DNA of 64,000 nt from Chryseobacterium daecheongense (GTDB taxonomy: Bacteria; Bacteroidota; Bacteroidia; Flavobacteriales; Weeksellaceae). A program made the translations under genes and the position numbers. Shown piece after piece: positions 15,963 to 24,040 of the stretch (its first letter is position 1; each line of letters starts with the position of its first letter). The stretch spans positions 1,550,001-1,614,000 of the forward strand of contig NZ_RJTX01000001.1 in the NCBI RefSeq assembly GCF_003729955.1. Reading direction: 5' to 3'. Below the pieces are notes generated by a model. It saw only the letters and a list, made by a program, of their open reading frames with translations. It made no database searches and was not told the origin of the DNA.

Positions 15963-18089
15963 TTATTTCTCTTTTTCCTTTTGATAATTATAATGATTCA
16001 ATAAAATCCTGATCTCATTAAACTCAAAATCATTGGGTAAAGCATTCTTCCATTCCGTTAATGTCTCATGTGGCTTTTTATTGAATTCCTCTTCAAAAGC
16101 TTTGATCTTATCTGAGGTAATCACTCTGGAAATATCCAACAATCCCTGCTCCGCAAATTTCGCCAGATGCCCAATAACAGTTTCTTTTACCAAACCTCTT
16201 TCCAAAGCAATTTCAGCAATGGTTTTTCCCTGCTCAAATAACTGGAACGTGAGAACCTGTGATGGAACTTTAGCAATTTTTAGATTAATCTCTTTATCAT
16301 TCTTTTCGTCCAAAAGCTTAGTTTCCAGTAAATGAATCTCTTTTAAGCTATTCAGGTATTCTTCCAAATCTTCCAGCCATCTTTTGAACTCCTCATTGTA
16401 TTGCTTCAGTCCTTTTGATCCTTTGATTTCAGCATAGAAGTCTTTCAAAGGACTAAAAATTTTATCTTTTACTTCTGTGAAGAAAAAATTAACTGCTCCT
16501 TTTGCTTTGCTTTCAATTTCAGACCATTCTTCTTTTTGATTAATAAAATTTGCGACTTTCTGAAATAAAACTCTTTCCAGCTTTTCGAAGATCTTTCCAA
16601 GATTTGCCGCATCCTGCTTCAACTGATGATAGAGCTGATTAGTTTTGAGATGATCAACACTTTTGGTGGTAACGGATAATTGGTTCCAGTCTTCCACTTC
16701 CTGCAGCAGCCACATACAATCAATGGTTCGAAGCACTTTTCGGATGCTGTAATCATATTTTTCCTGATTCAGGATAGTTTCCACATGATTATTGGCAAAA
16801 GTATCTCCCTGGAACTGTAAAATTCTGTTGTCTTTAAAGATAACTTCAGGAGTGATCTTAGATTTTAAAACAATACCTTCCAATGTTCTGCAACGGGAAA
16901 GTGCAACGTAAACCTGTCCTGCCGTAAAGCTTTTTCCGGCATCAATGATTACTTTATCAAACGTTAATCCCTGGCTTTTATGAATCGTAACGGCCCATGC
17001 TAACTTAATCGGAAACTGCTCAAAGCTTCCCAAAACTTCCTCCTTGATATTTTTCTCTGCATCCAGGAAATATTTTTTCTGTTCCCAAACTTCTCTTTTC
17101 ACTACAATTTCCCTTTCGCTTCCATCCAGGATTACCCGGATCTCATTTTCATCCAGTGCAGAAATTTCACCAAGCTTTCCGTTAAAATATTTTTTATCCG
17201 GGGAAATATCATTTCTGATGAACATGATCTGTGCCCCAACTTTCAATTCCAAAAACTGCTCGTTGGGAAACTGGTTTTCTTTAAACTCTCCAAAAAGCTT
17301 AGCTTCATATGTGGAAGGATCAACTTTTATTTCCGCCAGTTTCTCCTGGTTGATCTCATCCGCCATTTTATTGTGAGAACACAGGTAAACGTAGGATTCA
17401 TTTCCGGGATCAAAATCAGGATCATATCTTTCATTCAGATGCTCAAAATCAATATTAGCTACATCTCCGTCACGAATGGCATTCAGAATTTCAAGAAAGT
17501 CTTCGTCAGATTGTCTGTATACTTTGGTTAATTCAATCGTAATTAAAGGAATTTCTTTAATGGCATGGCTATCAAAAAAGAAAGGTGATTTATAATACAG
17601 CTTCAAAATATGCTCATCTCTTACCACTGGTGGAAGCTGATACAAATCTCCGATAAACAACATCTGTACTCCGCCAAACCTTTGATTATTTCTTCTGATA
17701 AACCGTAAGGAGAAATCCATCATATCCAGAACATCCGCTCTTAACATTGAAACCTCATCAATAATAAGAATTTCTACTTCCCTAAGCAGTTTAAGCTTAT
17801 CTTTTCTATACTTAAAATGCGGCATCAGATCAGCAATATTATTTGCCAAACTGCCATCAATACGGTCTGTTGTAGGTAAAAAAGTCCTTAAAGGCAATCC
17901 AAACATCGAATGGATGGTAACCCCTCCTGCATTGATGGCTGCAATTCCGGTAGGCGCTACCACAATATGCTTTTTTCTCGTTCTTTTTACAAAATCATTA
18001 AGGAAAGTTGTCTTTCCCGTTCCTGCTCTTCCCGTAAGAAAAACACTTCTGTTGGTATGCTCTATTAAGTCAAAAAAATGATTGTTCAT
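15963..18089 (-). CDS. PIF1/RecD-like ATP-dependent helicase
   Basis: A superfamily 1B DNA helicase, about 708 residues from MNNHFFDLIEHTN. Walker A is FLTGRAGTGKTTF, motif II is LIIDEVSML, and the PIF1 signature AWAVTIHKSQGLTFDKV with VALSRCR lies near residue 390-430. A C-terminal helical region ends in a helix-turn-helix-like segment (FEQGKTIAEIALERGLVKETVIGHLAKF, quoted in part: GKTIAEIALERGLV), the helicase C-terminal HTH domain of this family. Earlier in-frame starts at 18161 and 18095 exist. The -7 box at 18096-18103 makes 18089 most likely, with an mRNA leader close to zero. Confidence 0.87.
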   Translation of the reverse strand: MNNHFFDLIEHTNRSVFLTGRAGTGKTTFLNDFVKRTRKKHIVVAPTGIAAINAGGVTIHSMFGLPLRTFLPTTDRIDGSLANNIADLMPHFKYRKDKLKLLREVEILIIDEVSMLRADVLDMMDFSLRFIRRNNQRFGGVQMLFIGDLYQLPPVVRDEHILKLYYKSPFFFDSHAIKEIPLITIELTKVYRQSDEDFLEILNAIRDGDVANIDFEHLNERYDPDFDPGNESYVYLCSHNKMADEINQEKLAEIKVDPSTYEAKLFGEFKENQFPNEQFLELKVGAQIMFIRNDISPDKKYFNGKLGEISALDENEIRVILDGSEREIVVKREVWEQKKYFLDAEKNIKEEVLGSFEQFPIKLAWAVTIHKSQGLTFDKVIIDAGKSFTAGQVYVALSRCRTLEGIVLKSKITPEVIFKDNRILQFQGDTFANNHVETILNQEKYDYSIRKVLRTIDCMWLLQEVEDWNQLSVTTKSVDHLKTNQLYHQLKQDAANLGKIFEKLERVLFQKVANFINQKEEWSEIESKAKGAVNFFFTEVKDKIFSPLKDFYAEIKGSKGLKQYNEEFKRWLEDLEEYLNSLKEIHLLETKLLDEKNDKEINLKIAKVPSQVLTFQLFEQGKTIAEIALERGLVKETVIGHLAKFAEQGLLDISRVITSDKIKAFEEEFNKKPHETLTEWKNALPNDFEFNEIRILLNHYNYQKEKEK

Positions 18090-18095
18090 CGCCAT

Positions 18096-18103
18096 CAAAA
18101 TTA
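18096..18103 (-). promoter_or_regulatory. -7 promoter box for the PIF1-like helicase
   Basis: The minus strand reads TAATTTTG and runs straight into ATGGCGATG. Initiation at the second ATG (18089) fits a leaderless transcript. Confidence 0.55.
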
Positions 18104-18170
18104 CGGAAAATGAATGGGAAAATCCCGTAATGGCATAAATTTTGAAAAATCCCAGATACAATATTATTTT

Positions 18171-18605
18171 ATGAAAAAAGCATTCCTGTATATTCCTGTT
18201 ATAGCCTTTGCTATTGTTTCTTGCAAGAGTACGAATACGGCAGACCCCAACACTCTTCCTAAGGATATTTCTGAGAGACCCGCGGATGAAAACAGCCAGA
18301 AGTATGATAACAACCAGCTTGAAAAAATAAAGGCGGGAATTGATTCAGAAATTGCAAAAGAGAAATGTACTGACCCCAGCGAATGGGCATTTTCTCCGAT
18401 AGGCTCAAAAGCATGCGGCGGCCCCGTAACGTATATTGCCTATCCTAAAAAACTGGAAGCCTCTATTTTACCTAAAATCCAGGAATATACCAGCAAAATG
18501 GCTGAATACAATAAGAAATATAATATTACCTCTGATTGTATGATGGCCAATGAACCCACATCTATCAGATGTGAGGATGAAAAAGCCGTTTTGGTATATC
18601 CATAA
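18171..18605 (+). CDS. Small uncharacterised lipoprotein with conserved cysteines
   Basis: About 144 residues from the ATG at 18171, with lipobox Cys18 (AIVSC). An in-frame start at 18114 would bury the signal peptide behind 19 polar residues and is rejected. The mature part holds four further cysteines in the second half (EKCTDPSEWAF, KACGGP, SDCMM, IRCEDEK), consistent with two disulfides in the periplasm. I do not recognise the family. It is divergent from the helicase gene and ends before a strong shared terminator. Confidence 0.8.
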   Translation: MKKAFLYIPVIAFAIVSCKSTNTADPNTLPKDISERPADENSQKYDNNQLEKIKAGIDSEIAKEKCTDPSEWAFSPIGSKACGGPVTYIAYPKKLEASILPKIQEYTSKMAEYNKKYNITSDCMMANEPTSIRCEDEKAVLVYP

Positions 18606-18661
18606 CAATATAAAAGCCTATTGATGACAAACCCTCAGGCGATTTCACTAAGGATAAAAAA

Positions 18662-18690
18662 ACTCCGTCTAAGATCTTAGGCGGAGTATT
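18662..18690. terminator. Bidirectional terminator between lipoprotein and carbonic-anhydrase-like gene
   Basis: A perfect-to-near 12-bp stem (ACTCCGTCTAAG / CTTAGGCGGAGT), flanked by A and T runs. Confidence 0.85.
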
Positions 18691-18711
18691 ATTTTATTTT
18701 TTCAGAAAGTT

Positions 18712-19227
18712 TTAGTCTTTATACCAAGACGAATATTTCACATAATTATCTGCAATTCTATTCACCTCTCCTTCTAAAAGCTGTGCTGAAATATCTTTGA
18801 TTTTTCTGGCCGGAATACCTCCCCAAACTTCTCCTGATTTGATATGGGTTCCCTGCGTCACTACGGAACCTGCACCTACAATTGAATTTTCTTCTACCAA
18901 ACAGTCGTCCATCACAATGGCTCCCATCCCAATCAGAACATTATCCTGAATCGTGCAGCCATGAACAATCGCATTATGTCCGATAGAAACATTATTCCCG
19001 ATATTCAGAGGGTGTTTCTGATAAGTACAATGCAACATGGCATTATCCTGAACATTCACCTTATTTCCCATTTTGATGTAGTGAACATCTCCTCTTATTA
19101 CCGCATTATACCAAATGCTGCAATCTCTTCCCATTACCACATCTCCAATAATGGTTGCCGTTTCTGCCAAAAATGTATTTTCCCCGATCTGTGGTGTTTT
19201 TCCTAAAAGTTCTTTTACAAGTGCCAT
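18712..19227 (-). CDS. Gamma-carbonic-anhydrase-like hexapeptide-repeat protein
   Basis: A 171-residue left-handed beta-helix protein of the CaiE/PaaY/YrdA type. Repeated hexapeptide turns run through residues 15-145. Three candidate zinc-ligand histidines are at 66 (MLHCTYQ), 84 (SIGHNA) and 89 (IVHGC), matching the gamma-class arrangement. The family may hydrate CO2 or bind CoA-linked substrates; most members are not characterised. There is no operon partner: the next gene upstream is divergent. Confidence 0.88.
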   Translation of the reverse strand: MALVKELLGKTPQIGENTFLAETATIIGDVVMGRDCSIWYNAVIRGDVHYIKMGNKVNVQDNAMLHCTYQKHPLNIGNNVSIGHNAIVHGCTIQDNVLIGMGAIVMDDCLVEENSIVGAGSVVTQGTHIKSGEVWGGIPARKIKDISAQLLEGEVNRIADNYVKYSSWYKD

Positions 19228-19311
19228 ATTTTAATGTGATAAATTGATAATGAGTTTGTTTGAAATTGAAATCTAAGCCTTACGGTTTTTAAATTACAGT
19301 GATAGCGAAAA

Positions 19312-19346
19312 TCTAATTTCTAATCTCCAACTTCTAATTTCTAATT
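19312..19346. repeat. Imperfect heptamer array, 5 x 7 bp
   Basis: Units in strict 7-bp register are TCTAATT, TCTAATC, TCCAACT, TCTAATT and TCTAATT. The array lies immediately upstream of the nifU-like promoter box at 19350. Confidence 0.75.
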
Positions 19347-19349
19347 ACG

Positions 19350-19357
19350 TATTTTTG
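19350..19357 (+). promoter_or_regulatory. -7 promoter box for the NifU-like gene
   Basis: TATTTTTG matches TAnnTTTG and lies 21 nt before the ATG at 19379. It overlaps an upstream in-frame TTG (19355), which is therefore not the start. Confidence 0.6.
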
Positions 19358-19378
19358 TATCTCAAATTTAACGAAAAA

Positions 19379-20257
19379 ATGCGTAAGATACTTATAGAGC
19401 CAACAGAAAACCCAAAAGTGATGAAATTTGTAACTGATTACAACTTGATTCCAGGGTCTCTGGAGTTGGACAGAAGTTCAGATATCTCGGAAATCCCCCT
19501 TGCACAGGAGCTTTTCAATTATCCTTTTGTGGAAAGGGTTTTCATCACAGCGAATTTTGTGGCAGTGGCAAAGCAGGAAACCGTAGAATGGGAACATGTA
19601 GCTGAAAGCCTGAAAAATGTAATTGAAGATGAATTATTGGCCAACCCTAGAATCTATCTTCAGAAGAAAAAAGAAATGTATCAGATTTATGCGGAAATGA
19701 CTCCTAATCCTAATGTGATGAAGTTTGTTTCCAATAAATTGTTGATGGATGGTTTCGTTGAAGTGAAATCAAGAGAGGCTGCAGGAGAAGTTCCTTTAGC
19801 TCAGGCTATATTTAATGAATTTGATTTTGCTCAGGAAGTTTTTATTTCCGACAATTTCGTTGCAGTTACCAAAAATGATTCTGTAGAATGGCATCAGATC
19901 ATGATGGCTGTTCGTGGTTTCATTGCAGAATATCTACAGAATGGAGGGGTAATTTCCAACCTTGAGCCTCAAAAACATGAAAATCCTGTTGAAAAAATCA
20001 TCAACAGAGATTATACCGATGATGAGCAGAAAATTTCTGACATTCTTAATGAATATGTTGCTCCTGCAGTAGAAAATGATGGCGGAAAAATTTCATTAAT
20101 GGAATATGATGAAAGCACCAAAACTGCAAAAATGCTTTTACAAGGCGCTTGTTCCGGGTGTCCGAGTTCAACCGCTACCTTGAAGAACGGAATAGAGAAT
20201 ATTTTAAAGCAATTTGTTCCTGAATTAGTGGAAAAAGTAGAAGCTGTAAACGGATAA
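19379..20257 (+). CDS. NifU-family iron-sulfur scaffold with two tandem Nfu N-terminal domains
   Basis: About 292 residues. Two homologous Nfu_N-type domains (roughly 4-85 and 104-190) each carry the pattern NPxVMKFV, PLAQ..F, VFI..NFVAV.K and VEW. The C-terminal NifU domain (about 215-290) has the cluster-binding CxxC in GACSGCPSST. Such proteins carry and deliver Fe-S clusters. The next gene, hemH, is 66 bp downstream. Most Nfu proteins have a single N domain, so the duplication is notable, though it may be common in this phylum. Confidence 0.9.
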   Translation: MRKILIEPTENPKVMKFVTDYNLIPGSLELDRSSDISEIPLAQELFNYPFVERVFITANFVAVAKQETVEWEHVAESLKNVIEDELLANPRIYLQKKKEMYQIYAEMTPNPNVMKFVSNKLLMDGFVEVKSREAAGEVPLAQAIFNEFDFAQEVFISDNFVAVTKNDSVEWHQIMMAVRGFIAEYLQNGGVISNLEPQKHENPVEKIINRDYTDDEQKISDILNEYVAPAVENDGGKISLMEYDESTKTAKMLLQGACSGCPSSTATLKNGIENILKQFVPELVEKVEAVNG

Positions 20258-20260
20258 AAG

Positions 20261-20323
20261 CATAAGTAATCAGTAATATATAATAAGCAATAAAAATTAC
20301 CCATTACTCATTATTTATAATTT
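20261..20323. repeat. Imperfect heptamer array, 9 x 7 bp, ending at the hemH start codon
   Basis: Units include CATAAGT, AATCAGT, AATATAT, AATAAGC, AATAAAA, then ATTACCC, ATTACTC, ATTATTT and ATAATTT. The left half is AATnAGT-like; the right half is its reverse complement type. The register runs without a break to the ATG at 20324. Confidence 0.65.
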
Positions 20324-21346
20324 ATGAAAGGAATTTTATTAGTCAATCTCGGTTCACCAAAATCTACAGACGTAAATGATGTAAAGGAATATCTCGATGA
20401 GTTCCTGATGGATGAAAGAGTAATTGATTACCGCTGGATTTTCCGTGCGCTTTTAGTCCGTGGAATTATTTTAAAAACAAGACCTGCCAAATCCGCAGAA
20501 GCATATAAAACAGTTTGGACCAAAGAAGGATCACCCCTTATTGTCATCACTGAAAAAATTCAGAAAAAACTGCAAAAGCTGGTGGATGTTCCTGTAGAAA
20601 TCGGGATGAGATATGCTGAACCCAGCATCGAAACAGGAATTCAGAAACTGGTTGATAAAGGGGTTTCTGAAATCGTTCTTTTCCCATTGTATCCGCAATA
20701 CGCGATGAGCACAACGGAAACAGTGATTGAAAAGGCGGAAGAGGTAAGAAAGAAAAAATTCCCGGGGGTAAAAATCAATTATATTCAACCTTTTTATAAC
20801 AGGGATATTTATATTGACTGCCTATCTGAAAGTATTAAAGAAAAATTACCTGAAAACTTCGATGCTTTACAGTTCTCTTACCACGGGGTCCCGGAAAGAC
20901 ATATTTATAAAACCGATCCTACCAAAACCTGTAATCTGAACGATTGCTGTTCAAGAGATGATAATCCAAGCCATCAGTTTTGCTATCGCCATCAATGTTA
21001 TAAAACCACTGAATCTGTTATTGAAAGACTGAACCTTCCTAAAGAGAAAACCATTGTTTCTTTCCAGTCAAGATTAGGGAAAGACAAATGGATAGAGCCT
21101 TACACGGACGAAACATTAGAAACTATTCCTAAAAAAGGAATTAAAAACCTGGCTATTGTTTGCCCAGCGTTCGTTTCGGATTGTTTGGAAACTTTGGAGG
21201 AGATTTCCGTAGAAGGTAAAGAAGAGTTTTTACATGCAGGCGGAGAAAACTTCCATTACATTCCTTGTCTGAATGATGAAGACAGATGGATCCATGTCAT
21301 CAAAGTTTTATGTGAAGAAAAACTGAATGAGTTTTATCTGGTTTAA
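20324..21346 (+). CDS. hemH: Ferrochelatase
   Basis: Inserts ferrous iron into protoporphyrin IX (or coproporphyrin III), the end of haem synthesis. The 340-residue protein starts with the family N-terminus GILLVNLGSPKS. It has the FPLYPQYAMSTTET segment, the catalytic-histidine motif FSYHGVPERH, and the late acidic stretch around FVSDCLETLEEI. A cysteine-rich insertion (CNLNDCCS, then FCYRHQCY) follows the histidine motif, as in other Bacteroidota ferrochelatases as I recall them. Confidence 0.93.
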   Translation: MKGILLVNLGSPKSTDVNDVKEYLDEFLMDERVIDYRWIFRALLVRGIILKTRPAKSAEAYKTVWTKEGSPLIVITEKIQKKLQKLVDVPVEIGMRYAEPSIETGIQKLVDKGVSEIVLFPLYPQYAMSTTETVIEKAEEVRKKKFPGVKINYIQPFYNRDIYIDCLSESIKEKLPENFDALQFSYHGVPERHIYKTDPTKTCNLNDCCSRDDNPSHQFCYRHQCYKTTESVIERLNLPKEKTIVSFQSRLGKDKWIEPYTDETLETIPKKGIKNLAIVCPAFVSDCLETLEEISVEGKEEFLHAGGENFHYIPCLNDEDRWIHVIKVLCEEKLNEFYLV

Positions 21347-21370
21347 TTAGAATTTTAAATACATCTACTC

Positions 21371-21405
21371 AATATCATTTAATTAAATTAAATGATATTT
21401 TTTTA
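21371..21405 (+). terminator. Terminator after hemH
   Basis: The arms ATATCATTTAATT and AATTAAATGATAT form an AT-rich stem followed by a T run. Confidence 0.7.
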
Positions 21406-21410
21406 TTACA

Positions 21411-21419
21411 CCCCCCCCC
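21411..21419. repeat. C9 homopolymer tract
   Basis: Nine consecutive C in a very AT-rich intergenic region. Such tracts are prone to length change. Confidence 0.8.
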
Positions 21420-21463
21420 ATAAAAAAGCAATTAAATATAAATAAAATACATTTAAATAAAAT

Positions 21464-21486
21464 TAACCCTATAAAAATATAGGGTT
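21464..21486. promoter_or_regulatory. Inverted repeat upstream of the putative toxin-antitoxin operon
   Basis: AACCCTATA and TATAGGGTT are separated by about four A. It lies about 35 bp before a near-consensus -7 element (TAATTTTA, near 21520). Its position suits an operator for an autoregulating antitoxin, but this is inference. Confidence 0.4.
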
Positions 21487-21556
21487 ATATTTAAATAATT
21501 ATTTTTTTGTAATTTTACCCATGTAAATATGTTGGACAATTAAAATATTAATTACT

Positions 21557-21784
21557 ATGGACACTACTGTTAAAGTTTTAAAACATAAAATTGATAATTT
21601 TACACCTGAGTTATTAAAAGCTTTTGTGAAAGTTGTAGAAAATTTTGAAAATCAGAACAAATCTGTGATTCCTCAATTTCAGCTTGATGAAATTCTTTAC
21701 AGAATACAGTTTCATAAAGAGAATCCAAAAACAAAACTTGATTTTTTCAAGAACATTTCTGAGCTTGAAAATAATTTATCATGA
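21557..21784 (+). CDS. Putative antitoxin of a type II toxin-antitoxin pair
   Basis: A 75-residue, mostly helical protein. The C-terminal stretch (LDEILYRIQFHKENPKTKLDF, quoted in part: LDEILYRIQFHKENP) recalls the toxin-wrapping tails of Bacteroidota ParE/RelE-type antitoxins, which often read E..KR......P...... before a final helix. No DNA-binding motif is clear. The stop overlaps the start of the next gene (ATGA, 4 bp), which implies translational coupling. The identification rests mainly on gene size, overlap and partner. Confidence 0.5.
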   Translation: MDTTVKVLKHKIDNFTPELLKAFVKVVENFENQNKSVIPQFQLDEILYRIQFHKENPKTKLDFFKNISELENNLS

Positions 21785-22047
21785 TGAAAACCCTTCTATC
21801 ATCTATTGCTGAAAATGATATAAAACTGCTCATCAGAGTATTCAATTCTGATGAGAAAAATAAAGGAAAGGAATTCATTGGAGAGTTAAAGAAATGCATT
21901 AATGAGATATTAGAGCATCATGAAAACCATAAACCCCAGGAAATATCGTTTCATAAAATGCAAAATTTTCCTGTTGCTATCCATTACATTTTTGAAAACG
22001 GAGAAACATTGCTAATCATTGCAGTTTTCAGAAAAAATGGAAACTGA
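21781..22047 (+). CDS. Putative ParE/RelE-like toxin
   Basis: An 88-residue protein whose layout resembles the ParE fold: an N-terminal helical hairpin (ENDIKLLIRVFNSDEKNKG, then EFIGELKKCINEILEH) followed by beta strands ending FPVAIHYIFENGETLLIIAVFRK (quoted in part: FPVAIHYIF and LLIIAVFRKN). The classic F-P-aromatic-strand and final AV-[FH] strand are both there, but the protein is divergent. If functional it would act on gyrase or mRNA. It is coupled to the upstream gene by ATGA. Confidence 0.5.
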   Translation: MMKTLLSSIAENDIKLLIRVFNSDEKNKGKEFIGELKKCINEILEHHENHKPQEISFHKMQNFPVAIHYIFENGETLLIIAVFRKNGN

Positions 22048-22056
22048 AGATAGAAA

Positions 22057-23271
22057 TTATCTCACCGGTGTCCTGAATTCTCCATATCCCATTAAGCCAT
22101 CATAATTTCTTCCGAAAGGAGCATAATATAAAAATGCCTGATAGAGGTTTTCAGTCTGCCAGAAGTTTCCATTGATTTCTCCGAAGTTTAAGGCTCCATT
22201 AGCTTCTTTTGTCGCCAGAATATAGTTGTAGAAACCTTGTTTGAGGTAAATTCTCGCTACATATTTTTTATTGGCTTCATCATATTCCATCTGATATTCT
22301 TTTTTAGGCTGGAAATCATTAAATCCTCCCAATACGTAAATTTCTTTCTCCATTCTATCAGAATCCAAAGAAAAGTAAACCCATGCATAATCAGCCTCTC
22401 TTTCAGCATTTCTTTCTATTCCCATATCATTTCTTCTGTAATACCATGCTCCGTTAACATCAGGTTGGTACTGATAATTTAAAGGATATGCCCAAACCGG
22501 ATGCAGATAAGTATTGTTCACTCCGTCTTTTACTTCTGTGGCACGAACCATATCTGCCGCCATATCTATGTTTTTATTATCAAAATAATAAAATTCATTG
22601 TTTCCCGGGAAAGTCAGGCTCATTTGTTGGAACAGCAATTTATTTCCTAATGTTGAGCTCGGTTTGAGGTTATTCACTGTAACATTCAGATTGTTATTCT
22701 GCATTACATTCAGGCTCATGGAATTCACATTGGAAGAGAGATCCCCTCCTTTTGAGACAGCCTGTACTTCCACCCTTTGGTTGATCTCAGGATTTTTAGC
22801 ATCGGCAATTCTGGAAACATTCAACGCTAAGGCTGCCGCATCTTCCACCACATAAAACCTTTTTCTAAAAAGTGGCTTTTCTGCAGAATCCTTATAGACA
22901 ATAAGCTCAAAATTCCCTGAAATCTTAGGTTGCATTTTTTCATTCGGGAATGCTAATGTATAGTGGGTATACGCCTGCAGGGTATTAAATGAATACTGAA
23001 ACTGATCCAGCAGTCCGTTCAGGCTTCCTGTAGCGAATTCCGTGAAGAAAAGATTATCATCATTCCAGTTTCTGTCATAATGCTTAAGAGTATACCTGTA
23101 AATCTGACTGGAATTGGTAAGGTCATCAAAACTCAGAATCAGTTTTTCTCCCAACCTAATGACAGGAGTTTCGTCGTTCGTCTGAGGATTGAATAGTTGT
23201 ATGCTTTGGATATTTTGTCCCAGAAATAATGTTGAAAATCCTATTACTAATATCAACGCTAATTTTTTCAT
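22057..23271 (-). CDS. Type IX secretion system plug protein (DUF5103)
   Basis: A 404-residue secreted protein with a signal peptide (cleavage near FLGQ/N). It has the DUF5103/T9SS-plug layout: a first beta domain ending in a FxKRFYVVED motif near residue 135, a middle domain, and a C-terminal domain with YWVYFSLDSD-like strands ending in GYGEFRTPVR. In Flavobacterium the Plug protein closes the periplasmic side of the SprA translocon when no cargo is engaged. It overlaps the TPM gene by 4 bp. T9SS cargo occurs in this window at 57896. Confidence 0.82.
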   Translation of the reverse strand: MKKLALILVIGFSTLFLGQNIQSIQLFNPQTNDETPVIRLGEKLILSFDDLTNSSQIYRYTLKHYDRNWNDDNLFFTEFATGSLNGLLDQFQYSFNTLQAYTHYTLAFPNEKMQPKISGNFELIVYKDSAEKPLFRKRFYVVEDAAALALNVSRIADAKNPEINQRVEVQAVSKGGDLSSNVNSMSLNVMQNNNLNVTVNNLKPSSTLGNKLLFQQMSLTFPGNNEFYYFDNKNIDMAADMVRATEVKDGVNNTYLHPVWAYPLNYQYQPDVNGAWYYRRNDMGIERNAEREADYAWVYFSLDSDRMEKEIYVLGGFNDFQPKKEYQMEYDEANKKYVARIYLKQGFYNYILATKEANGALNFGEINGNFWQTENLYQAFLYYAPFGRNYDGLMGYGEFRTPVR

Positions 23272-23972
23272 TTCTTTAAATATTTATCAATTTCTTCAAG
23301 CGACACTAAAACTCCTTCATAAAATTTTTCTTGTCTAAAATTATTTACAATTTGATCATCGATCAACTTTTGCAAAAAATCATCTGGAATAGACTTTCTT
23401 GCTATATAAGTAGTAGAAAATCTTATTTCCCTTAGATCTTTACTGAAAACCAGAATCATTTTTCCGTTTTGACTATTGGAGTGATTGTCCCAATTATTTA
23501 ATATTTCAAAAGAGTATTCAGTAATGTCTTTATAAGGGTAAAAGTTATCAACTTCTAAAATCAGAATATCTATTTTATTTATTTTTCTAATTTCTACTAT
23601 TTTGTTCTTTAAACTTTGGTATTGTTGATAAGTAAATGTATTATCAAAATCGACAATCTGTGTAAAAAGAAAAAATGAATAATTATTGTTCAACTTTAAT
23701 GAACAATTTCTTATTAATTCTCTTTTAACCTTATATTGAAAGACATTAAAATAATTTGTAGAATTCTCATCAATCTCAGTTTCAGGAAGATTTTCCATAT
23801 ATTTTAATAATTCCTTTCCTATAAACTCCGTCTCCTTACCATATAACTTTATTGAATCTGACGTATTAAAAGCTTTTAAAGAATCACAAACTCTTTGAGC
23901 CAACACTTTATAATCCTGAGAATAGGCTATAGAACTATAAAATAGCAGGAAAAAGAAAACTATTTTTTTCAT
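23268..23972 (-). CDS. TPM-domain secreted protein
   Basis: About 234 residues with a signal peptide (cleavage near AYSQ/D). The C-terminal half matches the TPM domain pattern: IDILILEVDNFYPYKDITEYSF, a central NGKMILVFSKDLREIRFSTT strand pair, and a final FYEGVLVSLEEI helix (only parts quoted). TPM domains occur in plant TLP18.3 and bacterial proteins with weak phosphatase activity or structural roles. ATG 23972 is preferred over GTG 23978. It is translationally coupled with the plug gene. Confidence 0.75.
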   Translation of the reverse strand: MKKIVFFFLLFYSSIAYSQDYKVLAQRVCDSLKAFNTSDSIKLYGKETEFIGKELLKYMENLPETEIDENSTNYFNVFQYKVKRELIRNCSLKLNNNYSFFLFTQIVDFDNTFTYQQYQSLKNKIVEIRKINKIDILILEVDNFYPYKDITEYSFEILNNWDNHSNSQNGKMILVFSKDLREIRFSTTYIARKSIPDDFLQKLIDDQIVNNFRQEKFYEGVLVSLEEIDKYLKK

Positions 23973-23977
23973 TACCA

Positions 23978-23985
23978 CGAAGATA
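23978..23985 (-). promoter_or_regulatory. Near-consensus -7 box for the TPM-plug operon
   Basis: The minus strand reads TATCTTCG, one mismatch to TAnnTTTG, and lies 5 nt before the ATG at 23972. Confidence 0.4.
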
Positions 23986-24015
23986 GCTAAAAAACCCCAT
24001 TTCTTAATAATATCG

Positions 24016-24023
24016 TATTTTTG
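24016..24023 (+). promoter_or_regulatory. -7 promoter box for the MBL-fold hydrolase
   Basis: TATTTTTG, 17 nt before the ATG. Confidence 0.55.
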
Positions 24024-24040
24024 GTAAAAATATTCAGAAC

